Shown here piece after piece: positions 1 to 9,599 of a DNA stretch of 64,000 nt. The position numbers and the translations under genes are program-made. How positions within the stretch are numbered: position 1 is the stretch's first letter; every line of letters begins with the position of its first letter. The notes under the pieces were generated by a model. It was given only the letters and a program-made list of their open reading frames with translations. It did no database searches and was not told where the DNA came from. The DNA comes from Branchinecta lynchi (lineage: Eukaryota > Arthropoda > Branchiopoda > Anostraca > Branchinectidae). Where the stretch lies: the NCBI GenBank assembly GCA_023053575.1, contig JAKZAP010000016.1, positions 10,496,030 through 10,560,029 on the forward strand, written 5' to 3'.

Positions 1-274
1 CAATGCTACATCCGGGGTGAATCGCAAGGGAGCTATACGTTTCACAAGATTCAGTATGTCTGCTCCCTCCACTCACCCATGGATGGTCATATTGAAGAAA
101 TCGATAATTTCCAACTGAATGTGGGCAGGTCCCTATTCCTGTCAAGTTCCACCCTTATTGTCTACCTACAAGTATTCACAAAAAAGTGATCGCGCGGTAC
201 GGCACCCTAACCGAAACCGGCACGTGCCACACAAATTCAAAAATCGAGACTACCAAATTAATAATACATGAGAA
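1..274. other. left flank of the LTR element, no gene seen
   Basis: No convincing open frame or recognised repeat was seen. Its last four bases (AGAA, 271-274) are repeated immediately after the right LTR, so this is the pre-insertion target sequence. Confidence 0.6.
271..274. other. target-site duplication, left copy (AGAA)
   Basis: AGAA abuts the left LTR and recurs at 11501-11504 directly after the right LTR. A 4-bp duplication fits Ty3/gypsy integrases. Confidence 0.8.
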
Positions 275-807
275 TGTAACATTGGGTTGGTCATTAATAA
301 TTAATTAGCAGAAGCGATTTTAATCTTAGTTCAGAAAATATAAAAGACGTAAAAGAATATTCATTTCCCATTGGAAACTTAGACTTTGGTTTGAATATCC
401 TGGAAGCTGAGGTTTCGATATCCTGCTAAAAAAACGTAGCATCCTGGAAACTGAGGTTTTCAGGATTATCTGATGTGGTGCAAGAACGGAAACGGTGGTA
501 ACGAAGAGCAGGAACAGAAGAGCGGTTTTGACGCAGATGAGAATTGAAAGAGATGCGATTGAGATACCAATTAGAAATAAGCCAAGCAAAAGTTGTTGTG
601 AAGAATCAGGAATTTTGTGATACCGATTTATCAATACAGTAAGTCAGCTCGAACTACCAAACGAAAGACTACGATCCTAAATACGCCTTCGAAGGTTGAA
701 TACTGCCGCCGCTCGAACGCTACCATATAATGATCCCAAGTGGGACATAAGCCGCCGGTCCGAGTATAAAGAGTAATAACACAGGGCAAGAACCTCACAT
801 CGGTTCA
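275..807 (+). repeat. 5' LTR
   Basis: Starts TGTAACATTGGG and ends ATCGGTTCA. It aligns without gaps to 10968-11500. The two differences seen are near 340 (TATAAAAG here, TATATAAG in the right copy) and near 797 (CTCACATC against CTCTCATC). Candidate TATA boxes are TATAAAAG near 339 and TATAAAGA at 765; the second lies only about 40 bases from the LTR end. No clear AATAAA signal was found inside. Confidence 0.95.
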
Positions 808-808
808 C

Positions 809-826
809 TGGTGACGCGTCGTCTTT
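809..826 (+). promoter_or_regulatory. primer-binding-site candidate
   Basis: One base after the LTR the sequence reads TGGTGACGCGTCGTC. A PBS starts with TGG because it pairs with the CCA end of a tRNA. The matching tRNA was not identified. Confidence 0.6.
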
Positions 827-933
827 CGTTTGGAGGGAAGGTGTAGGCTAGATATTATGGTATATAGTGTTTTAGTGTTTTGAGTGCATTTTTCTATTTT
901 ATTTTTTTTACCGGGTTACTGAGCGAACGTAAA

Positions 934-2022
934 ATGTCTGTCGAAGACACAGCAAAAATGTCCCTTGACACGCTTTGTAAAATTGCATCGCAAGTCTCTA
1001 CCTTCACTGGTAGCGAAGACGTTTTGATATTTCTTGAGACGCTGGAAAATTTGAAATTCTGGGATAAGTCTATTCAGAGCGATGAACTTATCCGGTTGGC
1101 ATTCATAAAAACAACGGGTCATGCGGCTAATTTTTTAACCAGCCACGCAAAATTCGAGTCATTCGAGGATTTGAAGAAAGCCCTTTCCAGCCAGTTTGAA
1201 CACACGTCCTTGAGAGCACGTCTAATTCACGAAACTCTTCGTCTTGAGGATGGCGAAGACCCATTCCCATTTTTCGAAAAACTAAAATTAAAGACTTTGA
1301 AACTCTTGGGTTTTGATCAAGTTCCGTCGGCAAATGAAGAAAGTTTTCTTGGCTATTCAAATCTTTTGAAAAACCTACTTCTTGACAGTCTTTCCCCTAC
1401 GCTGGGAATGCGGGTGGTTGCTAAGTGTCCCACAGATTTTGAAGAGGCCACACAAATTTTGATCAATGATTTTCGGGCACGTGAATTTGCTAAAGCCAAA
1501 TCGCCTCATATGCTTTCCGCTATTGCTTCCGCTTCAGTTGAAACTAAGCCTAGTGTACTAGCTGATACAACCTCACGAGATGGTATGGTTCGGGAAAACA
1601 TACCAGGTAACCGTCGCGACGGCACTATTTTTGAGCGTTCGAGTCGCCAAGTATTTCGCCGTCGGGATTCGTTACGGAATGACCAAATGTCAAATGACAC
1701 TAGCAGCTATAGGGGTAGATCTCGTGACACGAGAGGGGACAGGAATGGTTGGGAAGGTCGCCGTGAGAGGTACGATTCCCGAAAATCTGGCGGTTCGAGT
1801 AAGAGTTGCTTCAACTGCAAGAAAACCGGTCATTTTACTCGTGAATGTCGCGCACCACGTACCATCCGTTGCTATAACTGTCAAAGGATCGGGCATATGG
1901 CAAGACAATGTCGCAGTCAGTCCGCCGGATCTAATCCGAAAAAGTGTTTTAATTGTGGGAAAAACGGACATTTCGCAAGGGAATGCCTGGTGTCTGAAAA
2001 TAGCAGCCGTTTAAACTTGTAA
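934..2022 (+). CDS. gag: Gag polyprotein with three CCHC zinc knuckles
   Basis: A structural capsid/nucleocapsid protein of 362 residues if started at the ATG at 934. The frame is open further upstream to a TTG at 880, but that stretch is an unlikely hydrophobic leader, so 934 is preferred. The N-terminal two thirds resembles a retrotransposon Gag helical domain (roughly residues 20-200, with a typical FEDLKKAL...F segment). It is followed by an Arg/Ser-rich linker. Three CX2CX4HX4C knuckles begin at about residues 292, 313 and 338 (CFNC, CYNC, CFNC). These package RNA in related elements. The TAA stop at 2020-2022 follows a slippery heptamer, so some ribosomes should shift into pol. Three knuckles is more than the one or two common in this superfamily. 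Confidence 0.93.
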   Translation: MSVEDTAKMSLDTLCKIASQVSTFTGSEDVLIFLETLENLKFWDKSIQSDELIRLAFIKTTGHAANFLTSHAKFESFEDLKKALSSQFEHTSLRARLIHETLRLEDGEDPFPFFEKLKLKTLKLLGFDQVPSANEESFLGYSNLLKNLLLDSLSPTLGMRVVAKCPTDFEEATQILINDFRAREFAKAKSPHMLSAIASASVETKPSVLADTTSRDGMVRENIPGNRRDGTIFERSSRQVFRRRDSLRNDQMSNDTSSYRGRSRDTRGDRNGWEGRRERYDSRKSGGSSKSCFNCKKTGHFTRECRAPRTIRCYNCQRIGHMARQCRSQSAGSNPKKCFNCGKNGHFARECLVSENSSRLNL

Positions 2023-2074
2023 GGGGACGCGCACTTCGTCACGTTTCAGTAAATTCTGATGCGCATCCTGTCCC
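2010..2074 (+). promoter_or_regulatory. -1 ribosomal frameshift signal between gag and pol
   Basis: The gag reading frame passes through T TTA AAC at 2010-2016, a canonical X XXY YYZ slippery heptamer in the correct phase. The pol frame is the -1 frame and is open from 2004, so the two frames overlap by only about 19 bases and the heptamer lies in that overlap. After a 7-base spacer, GGGAC (2024-2028) and GCGCA (2029-2033) can pair with GTCCC (2070-2074) and TGCGC (2060-2064), leaving a 5-base bulge. A small TCAG/CTGA hairpin (2046-2049 with 2056-2059) fits in the loop. Frameshift efficiency cannot be read from sequence. Confidence 0.85.
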
Positions 2075-5000
2075 GGCTTATTTGACTAAAAATATGGGTG
2101 GAAATTTTATTGCGTCGTATTTTGCTAATTGCAATGGAGTGAATTGCAATGCTCTGCCGTATTTTAATGCTTCAATATGTGATATTCCGGTACGTGCGCT
2201 TGGAGACAGTGGCGCTTCTGTGTACCTTATCAGTCATGATATGTTTTTGCAGTTGCCAGTTTTAGTTAGATCAAAAATAGTTAAAAACTATAGTGATGTT
2301 AGCAGTGCTACCGGCCATTCTATGGAAATTATTGGGTGTATTTCAGAGTATGTAAAAATTGATGAACATGAATATTTTGAGACTTTTTTAATAAGTGACA
2401 AACTGAAGATACCGATGATTTTGGGGTACGGATTTTTAAAGAAGTACGACCTACTAGTTGATGCTAAAAATGACAAATTAATCCGTAGAGGCGGAAATGG
2501 GGGAGAGGTTCGGCCTGTTTGTAAATTTTCTGATCCGTCGGCAAATCTGGTTAACCTTAAAGGACAAAGGGAACAAAATTGTTGTTTTACTAGAAGTCAG
2601 TCTTGTAGTCCACAGTCGATCCCTTGTCACCCGGTGGGTCCTGTAGTTAATTTACCTCCTCCTGATTACCCTTGCCCACTTCCCCATGCTGAAAATACTT
2701 GTAAAAAGTCTGAAATCGGGTTGGTAAAACCGGAGGTGGAAGCTGTGAAACCACCGAAACGCATACACCGTCTCCAACTCGTTTCTAGGACTAACGTTAA
2801 GACAAAAACCAGTAAACGTTGTGTGTTATCTACCAGTAGGGGGCCAATTGATACGGACGGGTTGTTTTTGGTTTCGCCTACGAAGGAAATGAGCGAAAGA
2901 TTTCCAGATTTAGTCCTACCGGAGCAACTGGTAACTACGCAGGACGGCATGTTTCAGTTATTCATAGAAAACTATTCGGACAAAGATATAAAAATTCCCT
3001 TGTTTTATATGGCGAATGCAGAAGCTTGGATTCCGGATGAAAATATTTGCATGAGTGTTACCGACTCATTAAAACCAACAGAGGTTGTTACGGGTCCTGG
3101 TTTTCTGCCAGACAATGAAGTGGATACGTTTCTTAAAATGTTCAAATTAGATCACCTCGCGAAAAACCCAGTTCGAAAACAAAAAGTAGAGAAGCTTTTA
3201 ACTGATAATCATGACGTTTTCGCGAAGGACGATTTTGATTTGGGAACTTGCAACATTGAGCCTTTTGTAATTGATGTGGGTAATGCACCCCCACAGAAAG
3301 TTCGTCCCTATCGCATTCCAGTCCACCTTGAACCCGTTGCAAAGGCAGAAATTGACCGTATGTTGGCTTGTAAGGTTATAGAGCCAGCCGCTTCGCCGTG
3401 GCTAGCTCCGTTATTGTTGGTCGGGAAAAAGGATGGAAGTTACCGTGCGGTAACCGACTTTCGTCGCCTGAATGATGTGACAGTGGGAGACGAGTTTCCG
3501 CTCCCTCATATAGCTGCTATTTTAGACAAATTGCATGGCAAAAAGATTTTCTCTGTTCTTGACTGTTTGAGTGGTTATTGGCAGATGGAAATCGATCCGG
3601 AAAGCCGCAAATATACGGGGTTTTCAGCTCCAGGATACGACCAGTTCGTATACGCGAAACTCGCGTTTGGTCTAAAAAACGCGCCTGCGGCTTATAGTAG
3701 AATTATGCATAGAATTTTGAAACATCTGTTTGATGAAGGGGTCGCCGTCTATCTGGATGACGTTATAAACGCCTCAGAAGACGACGATTCGCACATGGCT
3801 TTGTTGATTAAAGTTTTTACCGCTTTCCGCAAAGCCGGTCTGAAATTGAAAGCGCGGAAATGTGATTTTTTTAAGGAGGAAGTTATTTTCTTGGGTCATC
3901 GGGTCGATAAGAACGGAGTCCGTCCAGACCCCAATAAGCTAAGTGCGGTTCGTAACATTGCATACCCAAAGGACGTCAGCGAACTGCGCTCATGTATAGG
4001 TCTGTTTTCGTATTTTCGCAAATTCGTCCCCCAGTTTTCGGCTATAGCATCACCCCTAATTAAACTTACCAAAAAGGAGGTACCTTTTATTTTTGGGGAT
4101 GAGGAGAAGAAAGCTTTTGAACAGCTGCGATCTAAATTGTTAGAAGAACCTATACTTGGCCTTCCAGATCTTGGTCGGTCCGCGAAACCGATGAAAATTT
4201 TTTGCGATGCTAGCAAAAAGGCATGTGGAGGGTTTTTGACCCAGGAACAGGGTGGGAGGCAAAAGGTCTTACAGTATACGTCACGTACTTTCAACGACGC
4301 CGAGGTCAAACATGCGGCGGTTCAACATGAGGCCTTAGCCATAATTCACTGCATCAGGTCATTTCGCCCTTATTTGCTCGGTAGAAAATTCATTGTTGCC
4401 TCGGATCATAAGCCTCTTCAGTGGTTGATGAAGAGTACAGGGAAGGATCTTACCGGAAAGTGGGCTAGAATGCAGATGGAACTGCAAGGGTACGAATTCG
4501 AGATCACGCACATCCCCGGGACTCAGAACGTCGTTGCAGACGCTCTAAGTAGGCTCCCTACGACTATTCCAACTCCCGCGATAATGGCCGTAATACCAGA
4601 GGCGGATAACCAGTTTTCCTCAAAGGAACTGCGGGAATTGCAAGGGAAGGACGGGTTTTCTTCTGCAGTACGTAACTACCTTAAACATGGCAGTGGGTTG
4701 CCCTCTCAAATCGAAACTCAAGTCCTGCGTGAAATCGAAAATTTTGTTCTTGACGACGGCTTACTTTGTTACGTTTACACACCGTATCAAAACTGTCGCA
4801 GGCCTGATTTGCGGGTAGTACCAGTTTTACCTCGTTCACTCATTCCGGAAGTTCTATTTGATTGCCATGATTCAAAAATATCGGGTCATTTTGGGTTTCT
4901 TAAGACATATGAGCGCGTGCGCAACCGTTTTTACTTTCGGAACATGTACAACGTTGTCAAACAATATGTGCAGTGTTGCCTTGATTGTTGTCAACGCAAA

Positions 5001-6776
5001 GGCCTTAACCACACACCCAGGGCTCCGTTGGGCACCATACCCGAGTCCTCTAGACCACTCGATATGGTCGGTATCGATCTTCTCGGTCCATTACCCGTTT
5101 CTAGTCATGGTTCAAAATATATTGTCGTCATCACTGATCATTTTACGAAATACATCGTTCTTACGGCCATAGCAGATAAAACAGCAAAAGCTGTCGCGAG
5201 AGCGTTTGTTGAGCATTTTGTTTTGGTTTATGGGGCTTGCGAACGCTTGATAAGTGATCAGGGTTCAGAATTCATAAATGCTGTCTTCAAAGGAATTCTT
5301 GAATTGCTTGACATCAAGCAACTTCGTACATCTGCGTATCATCCTATGTGTAACGGGGCGGTCGAAAGGCGGAATAGGGATATAGCAAACATTTTAAGTC
5401 TATATGTCAAGGATAGGGGACATTCAGACTGGGAAGACCAACTTTGTTATGTCCAATTTGCTATGAACACAGCTTTTCACGAATCCATCTCGGACAACCC
5501 ATTTTATGCTATGTTCCTTCGCGACGCCCGTTTTCCGACGGACACCGTCATTAACAGTAGGGTCTATTATAATCTGGATTCGGATTACAAATCGGAAATG
5601 ATTACTCGGCAGAGAACTGCGTATCAAATGATCAGGGACAACTCCGATATCGCTCGGGAACGTCAGCGGTTCTACTACAATAGAACCGAAAATCAGAAAC
5701 CCCTAAAGGTCGGTGACCTTGTACTTTTGCATACGCCACCCGACGCGAGGTTGCGAAAATTGGACAAGATACGTTGGGTGGGACCTTATCGAATAAATGC
5801 AGTTTTGGAAGATGGCCTAAACTTTAAAATCACAAGGCTGTCAGACGGACGGGTGGAAATTGTCCATTACAATCGTTTGAAAACGTACATTCCCAGGAGT
5901 CTGTGGGAAAGGGACGTTATGCAAGATGAACTGATTATACCGCCTAATTTTGACGAAATTCCGGCACCCATTTCCTCTCCCGCAGAAAATCCGGCGGAAA
6001 ATAAACCTGAAAGTTCGCGTACCGGGAAAACAGTTACTTGGTGGGACAGTCCACCTGCAGGTCAGAAAACTATCCCAGATTGCGACCCACCAAACCCACC
6101 CTCCATTATACCAAACCCACTTACTGAGGACATGTATGATATTGGCGCGAGTGATTTTGCTTTTAGACCGGAATCCTCGGTTCCGGGTCCGGAATCGATG
6201 GATGATTTTCCGAAATTTCGCCAACTTCCTCTATTTCACCGCCCTTTAACATTACAGCCGTATCATACGGATCAACCAAATGAACATGGGGATTGCAAAA
6301 GACGTTATTCTCTGGGCTCTGAAGATTTAGAATGGGATGACCCCTATACTGAAACACCTGTTCGCAGGCAGGGGTTGGGAAGCTCCTCGAGTCTCGAGAG
6401 CGAATTATTAGACGATGCGCTGATGAAAAGAGAACTTTTCACACCAAGGACAGTTGTTAGATGCTCTACGCCAACTTTTGGCGAGGCACCAGTTTTGAGA
6501 CAGGGAATCACACCATCTCATGATTTCTACGAAAATCTCGCTGGGGTGGGGATACCGTCATTAGAGGCCCCAAACTACCGTCTAGAGTTCGAGAGCACAG
6601 TTGCGCAGGATCCGTTTAGTGATCCTGGGGGTATAAACGATTCACTCACGGGTAATAACTTCCCTCAGGCTAGTACGCGGGTTGACAGGTCCCCAGACCT
6701 ATCACCTGTTCGACCAGAAGAAGAGTCACCAAATCAAACGGTAATTGAGACACCTCAGTCTCGGGGGGGGGGGTAA
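2016..6776 (+). CDS. pol: Pol polyprotein: protease, RT, RNase H, integrase
   Basis: Expected as a Gag-Pol fusion by -1 frameshifting; about 1,586 codons from the slip to the in-frame stop. Protease: DSGAS active site at 2205. Reverse transcriptase: FRRLND near 3465, LDCLSGYWQM near 3558, catalytic YLDD at 3750-3761. RNase H: FCDAS with Asp at 4206, then HEALAI and ASDHKPLQWL. Integrase: zinc-binding HX6H and CLDC (about 4866-5000), then catalytic Asp 5076, Asp 5256 and Glu 5364, a D,D35E spacing. A WVGPYRI GPY/F-like module lies near 5775. A Pro/Ser-rich tail of about 290 residues follows; no chromodomain was recognised. The frame ends abruptly at an 11-G run (6763-6773) and clearly continues in another frame. 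Confidence 0.95.
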   Translation, partial: LVRGRALRHVSVNSDAHPVPAYLTKNMGGNFIASYFANCNGVNCNALPYFNASICDIPVRALGDSGASVYLISHDMFLQLPVLVRSKIVKNYSDVSSATGHSMEIIGCISEYVKIDEHEYFETFLISDKLKIPMILGYGFLKKYDLLVDAKNDKLIRRGGNGGEVRPVCKFSDPSANLVNLKGQREQNCCFTRSQSCSPQSIPCHPVGPVVNLPPPDYPCPLPHAENTCKKSEIGLVKPEVEAVKPPKRIHRLQLVSRTNVKTKTSKRCVLSTSRGPIDTDGLFLVSPTKEMSERFPDLVLPEQLVTTQDGMFQLFIENYSDKDIKIPLFYMANAEAWIPDENICMSVTDSLKPTEVVTGPGFLPDNEVDTFLKMFKLDHLAKNPVRKQKVEKLLTDNHDVFAKDDFDLGTCNIEPFVIDVGNAPPQKVRPYRIPVHLEPVAKAEIDRMLACKVIEPAASPWLAPLLLVGKKDGSYRAVTDFRRLNDVTVGDEFPLPHIAAILDKLHGKKIFSVLDCLSGYWQMEIDPESRKYTGFSAPGYDQFVYAKLAFGLKNAPAAYSRIMHRILKHLFDEGVAVYLDDVINASEDDDSHMALLIKVFTAFRKAGLKLKARKCDFFKEEVIFLGHRVDKNGVRPDPNKLSAVRNIAYPKDVSELRSCIGLFSYFRKFVPQFSAIASPLIKLTKKEVPFIFGDEEKKAFEQLRSKLLEEPILGLPDLGRSAKPMKIFCDASKKACGGFLTQEQGGRQKVLQYTSRTFNDAEVKHAAVQHEALAIIHCIRSFRPYLLGRKFIVASDHKPLQWLMKSTGKDLTGKWARMQMELQGYEFEITHIPGTQNVVADALSRLPTTIPTPAIMAVIPEADNQFSSKELRELQGKDGFSSAVRNYLKHGSGLPSQIETQVLREIENFVLDDGLLCYVYTPYQNCRRPDLRVVPVLPRSLIPEVLFDCHDSKISGHFGFLKTYERVRNRFYFRNMYNVVKQYVQCCLDCCQRKGLNHTPRAPLGTIPESSRPLDMVGIDLLGPLPVSSHGSKYIVVITDHFTKYIVLTAIADKTAKAVARAFVEHFVLVYGACERLISDQGSEFINAVFKGILELLDIKQLRTSAYHPMCNGAVERRNRDIANILSLYVKDRGHSDWEDQLCYVQFAMNTAFHESISDNPFYAMFLRDARFPTDTVINSRVYYNLDSDYKSEMITRQRTAYQMIRDNSDIARERQRFYYNRTENQKPLKVGDLVLLHTPPDARLRKLDKIRWVGPYRINAVLEDGLNFKITRLSDGRVEIVHYNRLKTYIPRSLWERDVMQDELIIPPNFDEIPAPISSPAENPAENKPESSRTGKTVTWWDSPPAGQKTIPDCDPPNPPSIIPNPLTEDMYDIGASDFAFRPESSVPGPESMDDFPKFRQLPLFHRPLTLQPYHTDQPNEHGDCKRRYSLGSEDLEWDDPYTETPVRRQGLGSSSSLESELLDDALMKRELFTPRTVVRCSTPTFGEAPVLRQGITPSHDFYENLAGVGIPSLEAPNYRLEFESTVAQDPFSDPGGINDSLTGNNFPQASTRVDRSPDLSPVRPEEESPNQTVIETPQSRGGG

Positions 6777-7224
6777 AGTATCTCGGTTACCAGAATCAGA
6801 AGAAACCAGCCCTCAACGGGAAGGTTTTGGAAGGGGCACACTTGAGGAGACACCGGGTCATTCTGGGCTCGGGTCGAATTTTAGCGACGGGGTCAATGAT
6901 GGGGTCGACCGTTCTGGTAGTATGCCGGAACTGAGAGGACCGTTTGGGGAACTCGAATCTGATCACCCTGGGTCTGAAGATCCTATTGATCTTAATAGCC
7001 CCCCACCAATTTTAATTCGTGATAGAGCTTTAAGCCACCCTACGGTTCGTTCAGAGGCGCTTAGATTACGTACTCAAGCCGCGCGCCGCGGTGCAATGCA
7101 AGGTGTTAGGTTTGATCTGGCTACGAGAGGTACTAGACAAACGTCCAGAGAAGTTCGCCGCCCAAATAGGTTAGGGTATGATAAGCTTGGAAGCCCTTAT
7201 TTACCCGAAATTCAAAGGCAATAA
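6774..7224 (+). pseudogene. displaced C-terminal end of Pol
   Basis: Directly after the 11-G tract the coding-like sequence continues for about 150 codons in a different frame to a TAA at 7222-7224. It keeps the Pro/Glu/Arg-rich style of the Pol tail and closes with RRPNRLGYDKLG, similar to Arg/Pro-rich Pol C-termini in other gypsy elements. The split is most simply a one-base length change in the G run. It could be a real mutation, polymerase slippage or an assembly error. The run is followed by GTAAAG, which also resembles a splice donor, so a splice use of this site is not excluded. Confidence 0.7.
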
Positions 7225-9218
7225 ATAGAGGGGTAAATTACTAAAAGTAAATTACATGTATAGTAGTTGTCAGTGTTTTATTACAGATGAAAGACAAATA
7301 AACACGATCAGACAAATATGGGAAGTTAACAAGAGGAAAAAGATGGAGGCGCAGATAAGGTTTCAGAAGAAAAGCTGGAACACGCGCGAACAGAAGATCA
7401 AGTTAGCAAAATAAGCAGAAAATCTTAAGGACTGCAGAAATAATAAATGTTACAACAGTTGAATTCCGGGGCGTCAAAGGTCACCTTGCAGACGTGCAAG
7501 ACTTGCTCTTTGAAGCCCAAGATAAACTCGTCGAGCTATTGCGATTTTGTTCACATACAATAACAGAATAGTAGTCGGTGGTCGCTAAAATAAATTAGTA
7601 ATGTTGCTGTTTTACTGCGTACTCGGTTGGCTTTATCTTGCTTCATTTTATGTTTGGCGTAGCAAATAATACATGGACAAGAAAGTTTAGTTTAGTTTCC
7701 TTGTTTCAGAAAGATGGAAGAAATCATAAAGTTAATAAATCAATAATAGACCCAGAGTTATAACATTAAAGGCCAAATTATGTGTTAGCTATTGGTCTAT
7801 TGTTATGTAATACGCTTGAAAGTGCCAAAGACAGAATAGCTAACTGTTTAGGCACCGGAGACGGGTACGATTTCTAAGAATTTCAACCTAAAGATCTATA
7901 TATAATGTCAGAAAACGTAGATTGTCTAATTCACCAAGTTAGTAGGGAGTGTCAAACTCCTTTAACCATTTTATTTGCATTAAGTTTGGTCTGAGCCAGT
8001 AGGTAAACAGAGAAGCGAAAGAGCAAAATTTTGTTTGAATTAAATCAGGGTGAGAAAATATTGGAGAATTAAGCAACTTAAAATAGGAAGTAACGTGTAG
8101 TGATGTCATGCACTGATAAACCTGGAGTGAGCTCGGTCAATGTTGGTCCCCTTGACCGAAACTACGCGGTATTTTACCTGTCTATTATTTTGTTTTACTG
8201 TACCATGTCAGAGGGCTCAGTAATAATCAATCAGTTATAATCCCTAGATTGTATTATGATACTAGATTGAACGAATGTACAAAATAATTGAATCCCTGAA
8301 ATACTGAGTAAAGAAATTTTGTTCGATTTTTGTTTGTCCCAAAATCTTCCCTAAGTACTTTTGCCCTGAAAAGTAAGAGTTCGCTCCCTTTTTGTTGAAA
8401 AGAGAAGGTCACGTAGCTCAACTAACAGATTATGCCTGAAAGCTATGACACAAACGAAGACCTGTAGAGTTTATGAAGCCCAGATTTTAAATATTGCTAC
8501 TTCTGACGTAGATCTGCGGTTTGGTTTTAGCCAAACGACCTAGCGGTTTAACTGCTTAACTGCAACTGCGTTTAATTTTAACTGAAATGCAAACTTGATT
8601 TGTGTAAGAGTCGATTAACAGAAAACGAAGTTTGAGTTTTACTTAAATTGCTGTCCTAGTTGTTCAATTTGAGATTAACAGGAGAGATAAGTGTTGTTTA
8701 GATAATGACGAAAGTCAGACAGACACTGGCATCCGCAAATCGTCAGTTTATTCTGAATCTCAAAGCAGTGTCACGGTAGCAAGTTTATCAATAGAAGTAT
8801 ACCAACCAACTCCCCATGTTACCAGAGTTGATTAGAAATAGCTTCTTATGCTGTTTTGCCGTACAAAAGAACCAAGCCCATTAAATCTGAATCGAATACG
8901 TCACGAGCTGAACTCTCAAAACTTGCGGTAGAGTTATCATTGGCGTTCTTTTAAGGACAAACGAGAAGTCGAGAGAAATTTAAACTGCCACGTAATTTGC
9001 GGTCTTGGCATTTGATACATTTTAAATATCAAAGACGTGGAGCTTTAAATAATACCGAAACACGTGAACAAGTAAAACGTGAAGAAAAAGAAAAAAATTT
9101 GAAAGAAATACGGAATCTTAAATTATCACAAAGAGAAGACGTAATAATATCGCGAAGTAAGCGGTTATGAAAGTGTTCTAGATATAATGCGTTTACTATT
9201 TTACAGATTTTGATTTAA
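7225..9218 (+). other. long post-pol region of the LTR element, no gene seen
   Basis: AT-rich, with stops in all frames; no env-like or other protein was recognised. It belongs to the element because it lies between pol and the right LTR. Confidence 0.7.
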
Positions 9219-9599
9219 AGTAGAAGTGAACCCAAGGATTATCAGTGTGTTGCCGTTGTAAGGCGTGGAGGAGGAAAGACACCGTCCACATACACTACGG
9301 AGAAAGACAGACAAGCTGAATCACCACCCCTCATTGGATTGGGAGTCAACCTGTATGTGGACGAGGAGTGGTCTATATCGCCAGAGGTTCTTAATGAAGA
9401 ACCCAGGAGAAACGTAGCTATACATCAATTTTATTACTATTTCATGTCAAGATGCGTCTTTATGGCGTCCTTGATTGATTACGTCATCGCGAAACAGACG
9501 TCTATCGATCTACAAGTACAATTATCCGTTGACCAACTATTGACATTTTGTCGCACACTCCCGGTAGACTACGAACCGTACCTGGGAGACTGCAATTGA
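9219..9599 (+). CDS. possible spliced accessory exon in the LTR element
   Basis: An open frame of 127 codons, the longest on the sense strand in the post-pol region; ends TGA at 9597-9599. It has no good start codon of its own (the first in-frame start-like codon is TTG at 9339). Possible splice acceptors precede or fall in it: TTTACTATTTTACAG ending 9206, though an in-frame TAA at 9216 follows that one, and ATTATCAG ending 9245. The peptide has a basic Gly-rich start (VRRGGGKTPS), an acidic middle and a Leu-rich end. No family was recognised. It could be the last exon of a spliced accessory or env-like protein, or chance. Confidence 0.3.
   Translation, partial: SRSEPKDYQCVAVVRRGGGKTPSTYTTEKDRQAESPPLIGLGVNLYVDEEWSISPEVLNEEPRRNVAIHQFYYYFMSRCVFMASLIDYVIAKQTSIDLQVQLSVDQLLTFCRTLPVDYEPYLGDCN

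Noticed and set aside
326..634. 102-codon antisense frame in both LTRs with a hydrophobic segment
   Set aside because: It is present twice only because the LTRs are near identical. It has no domain, no promoter evidence and no known antisense gene of this kind.
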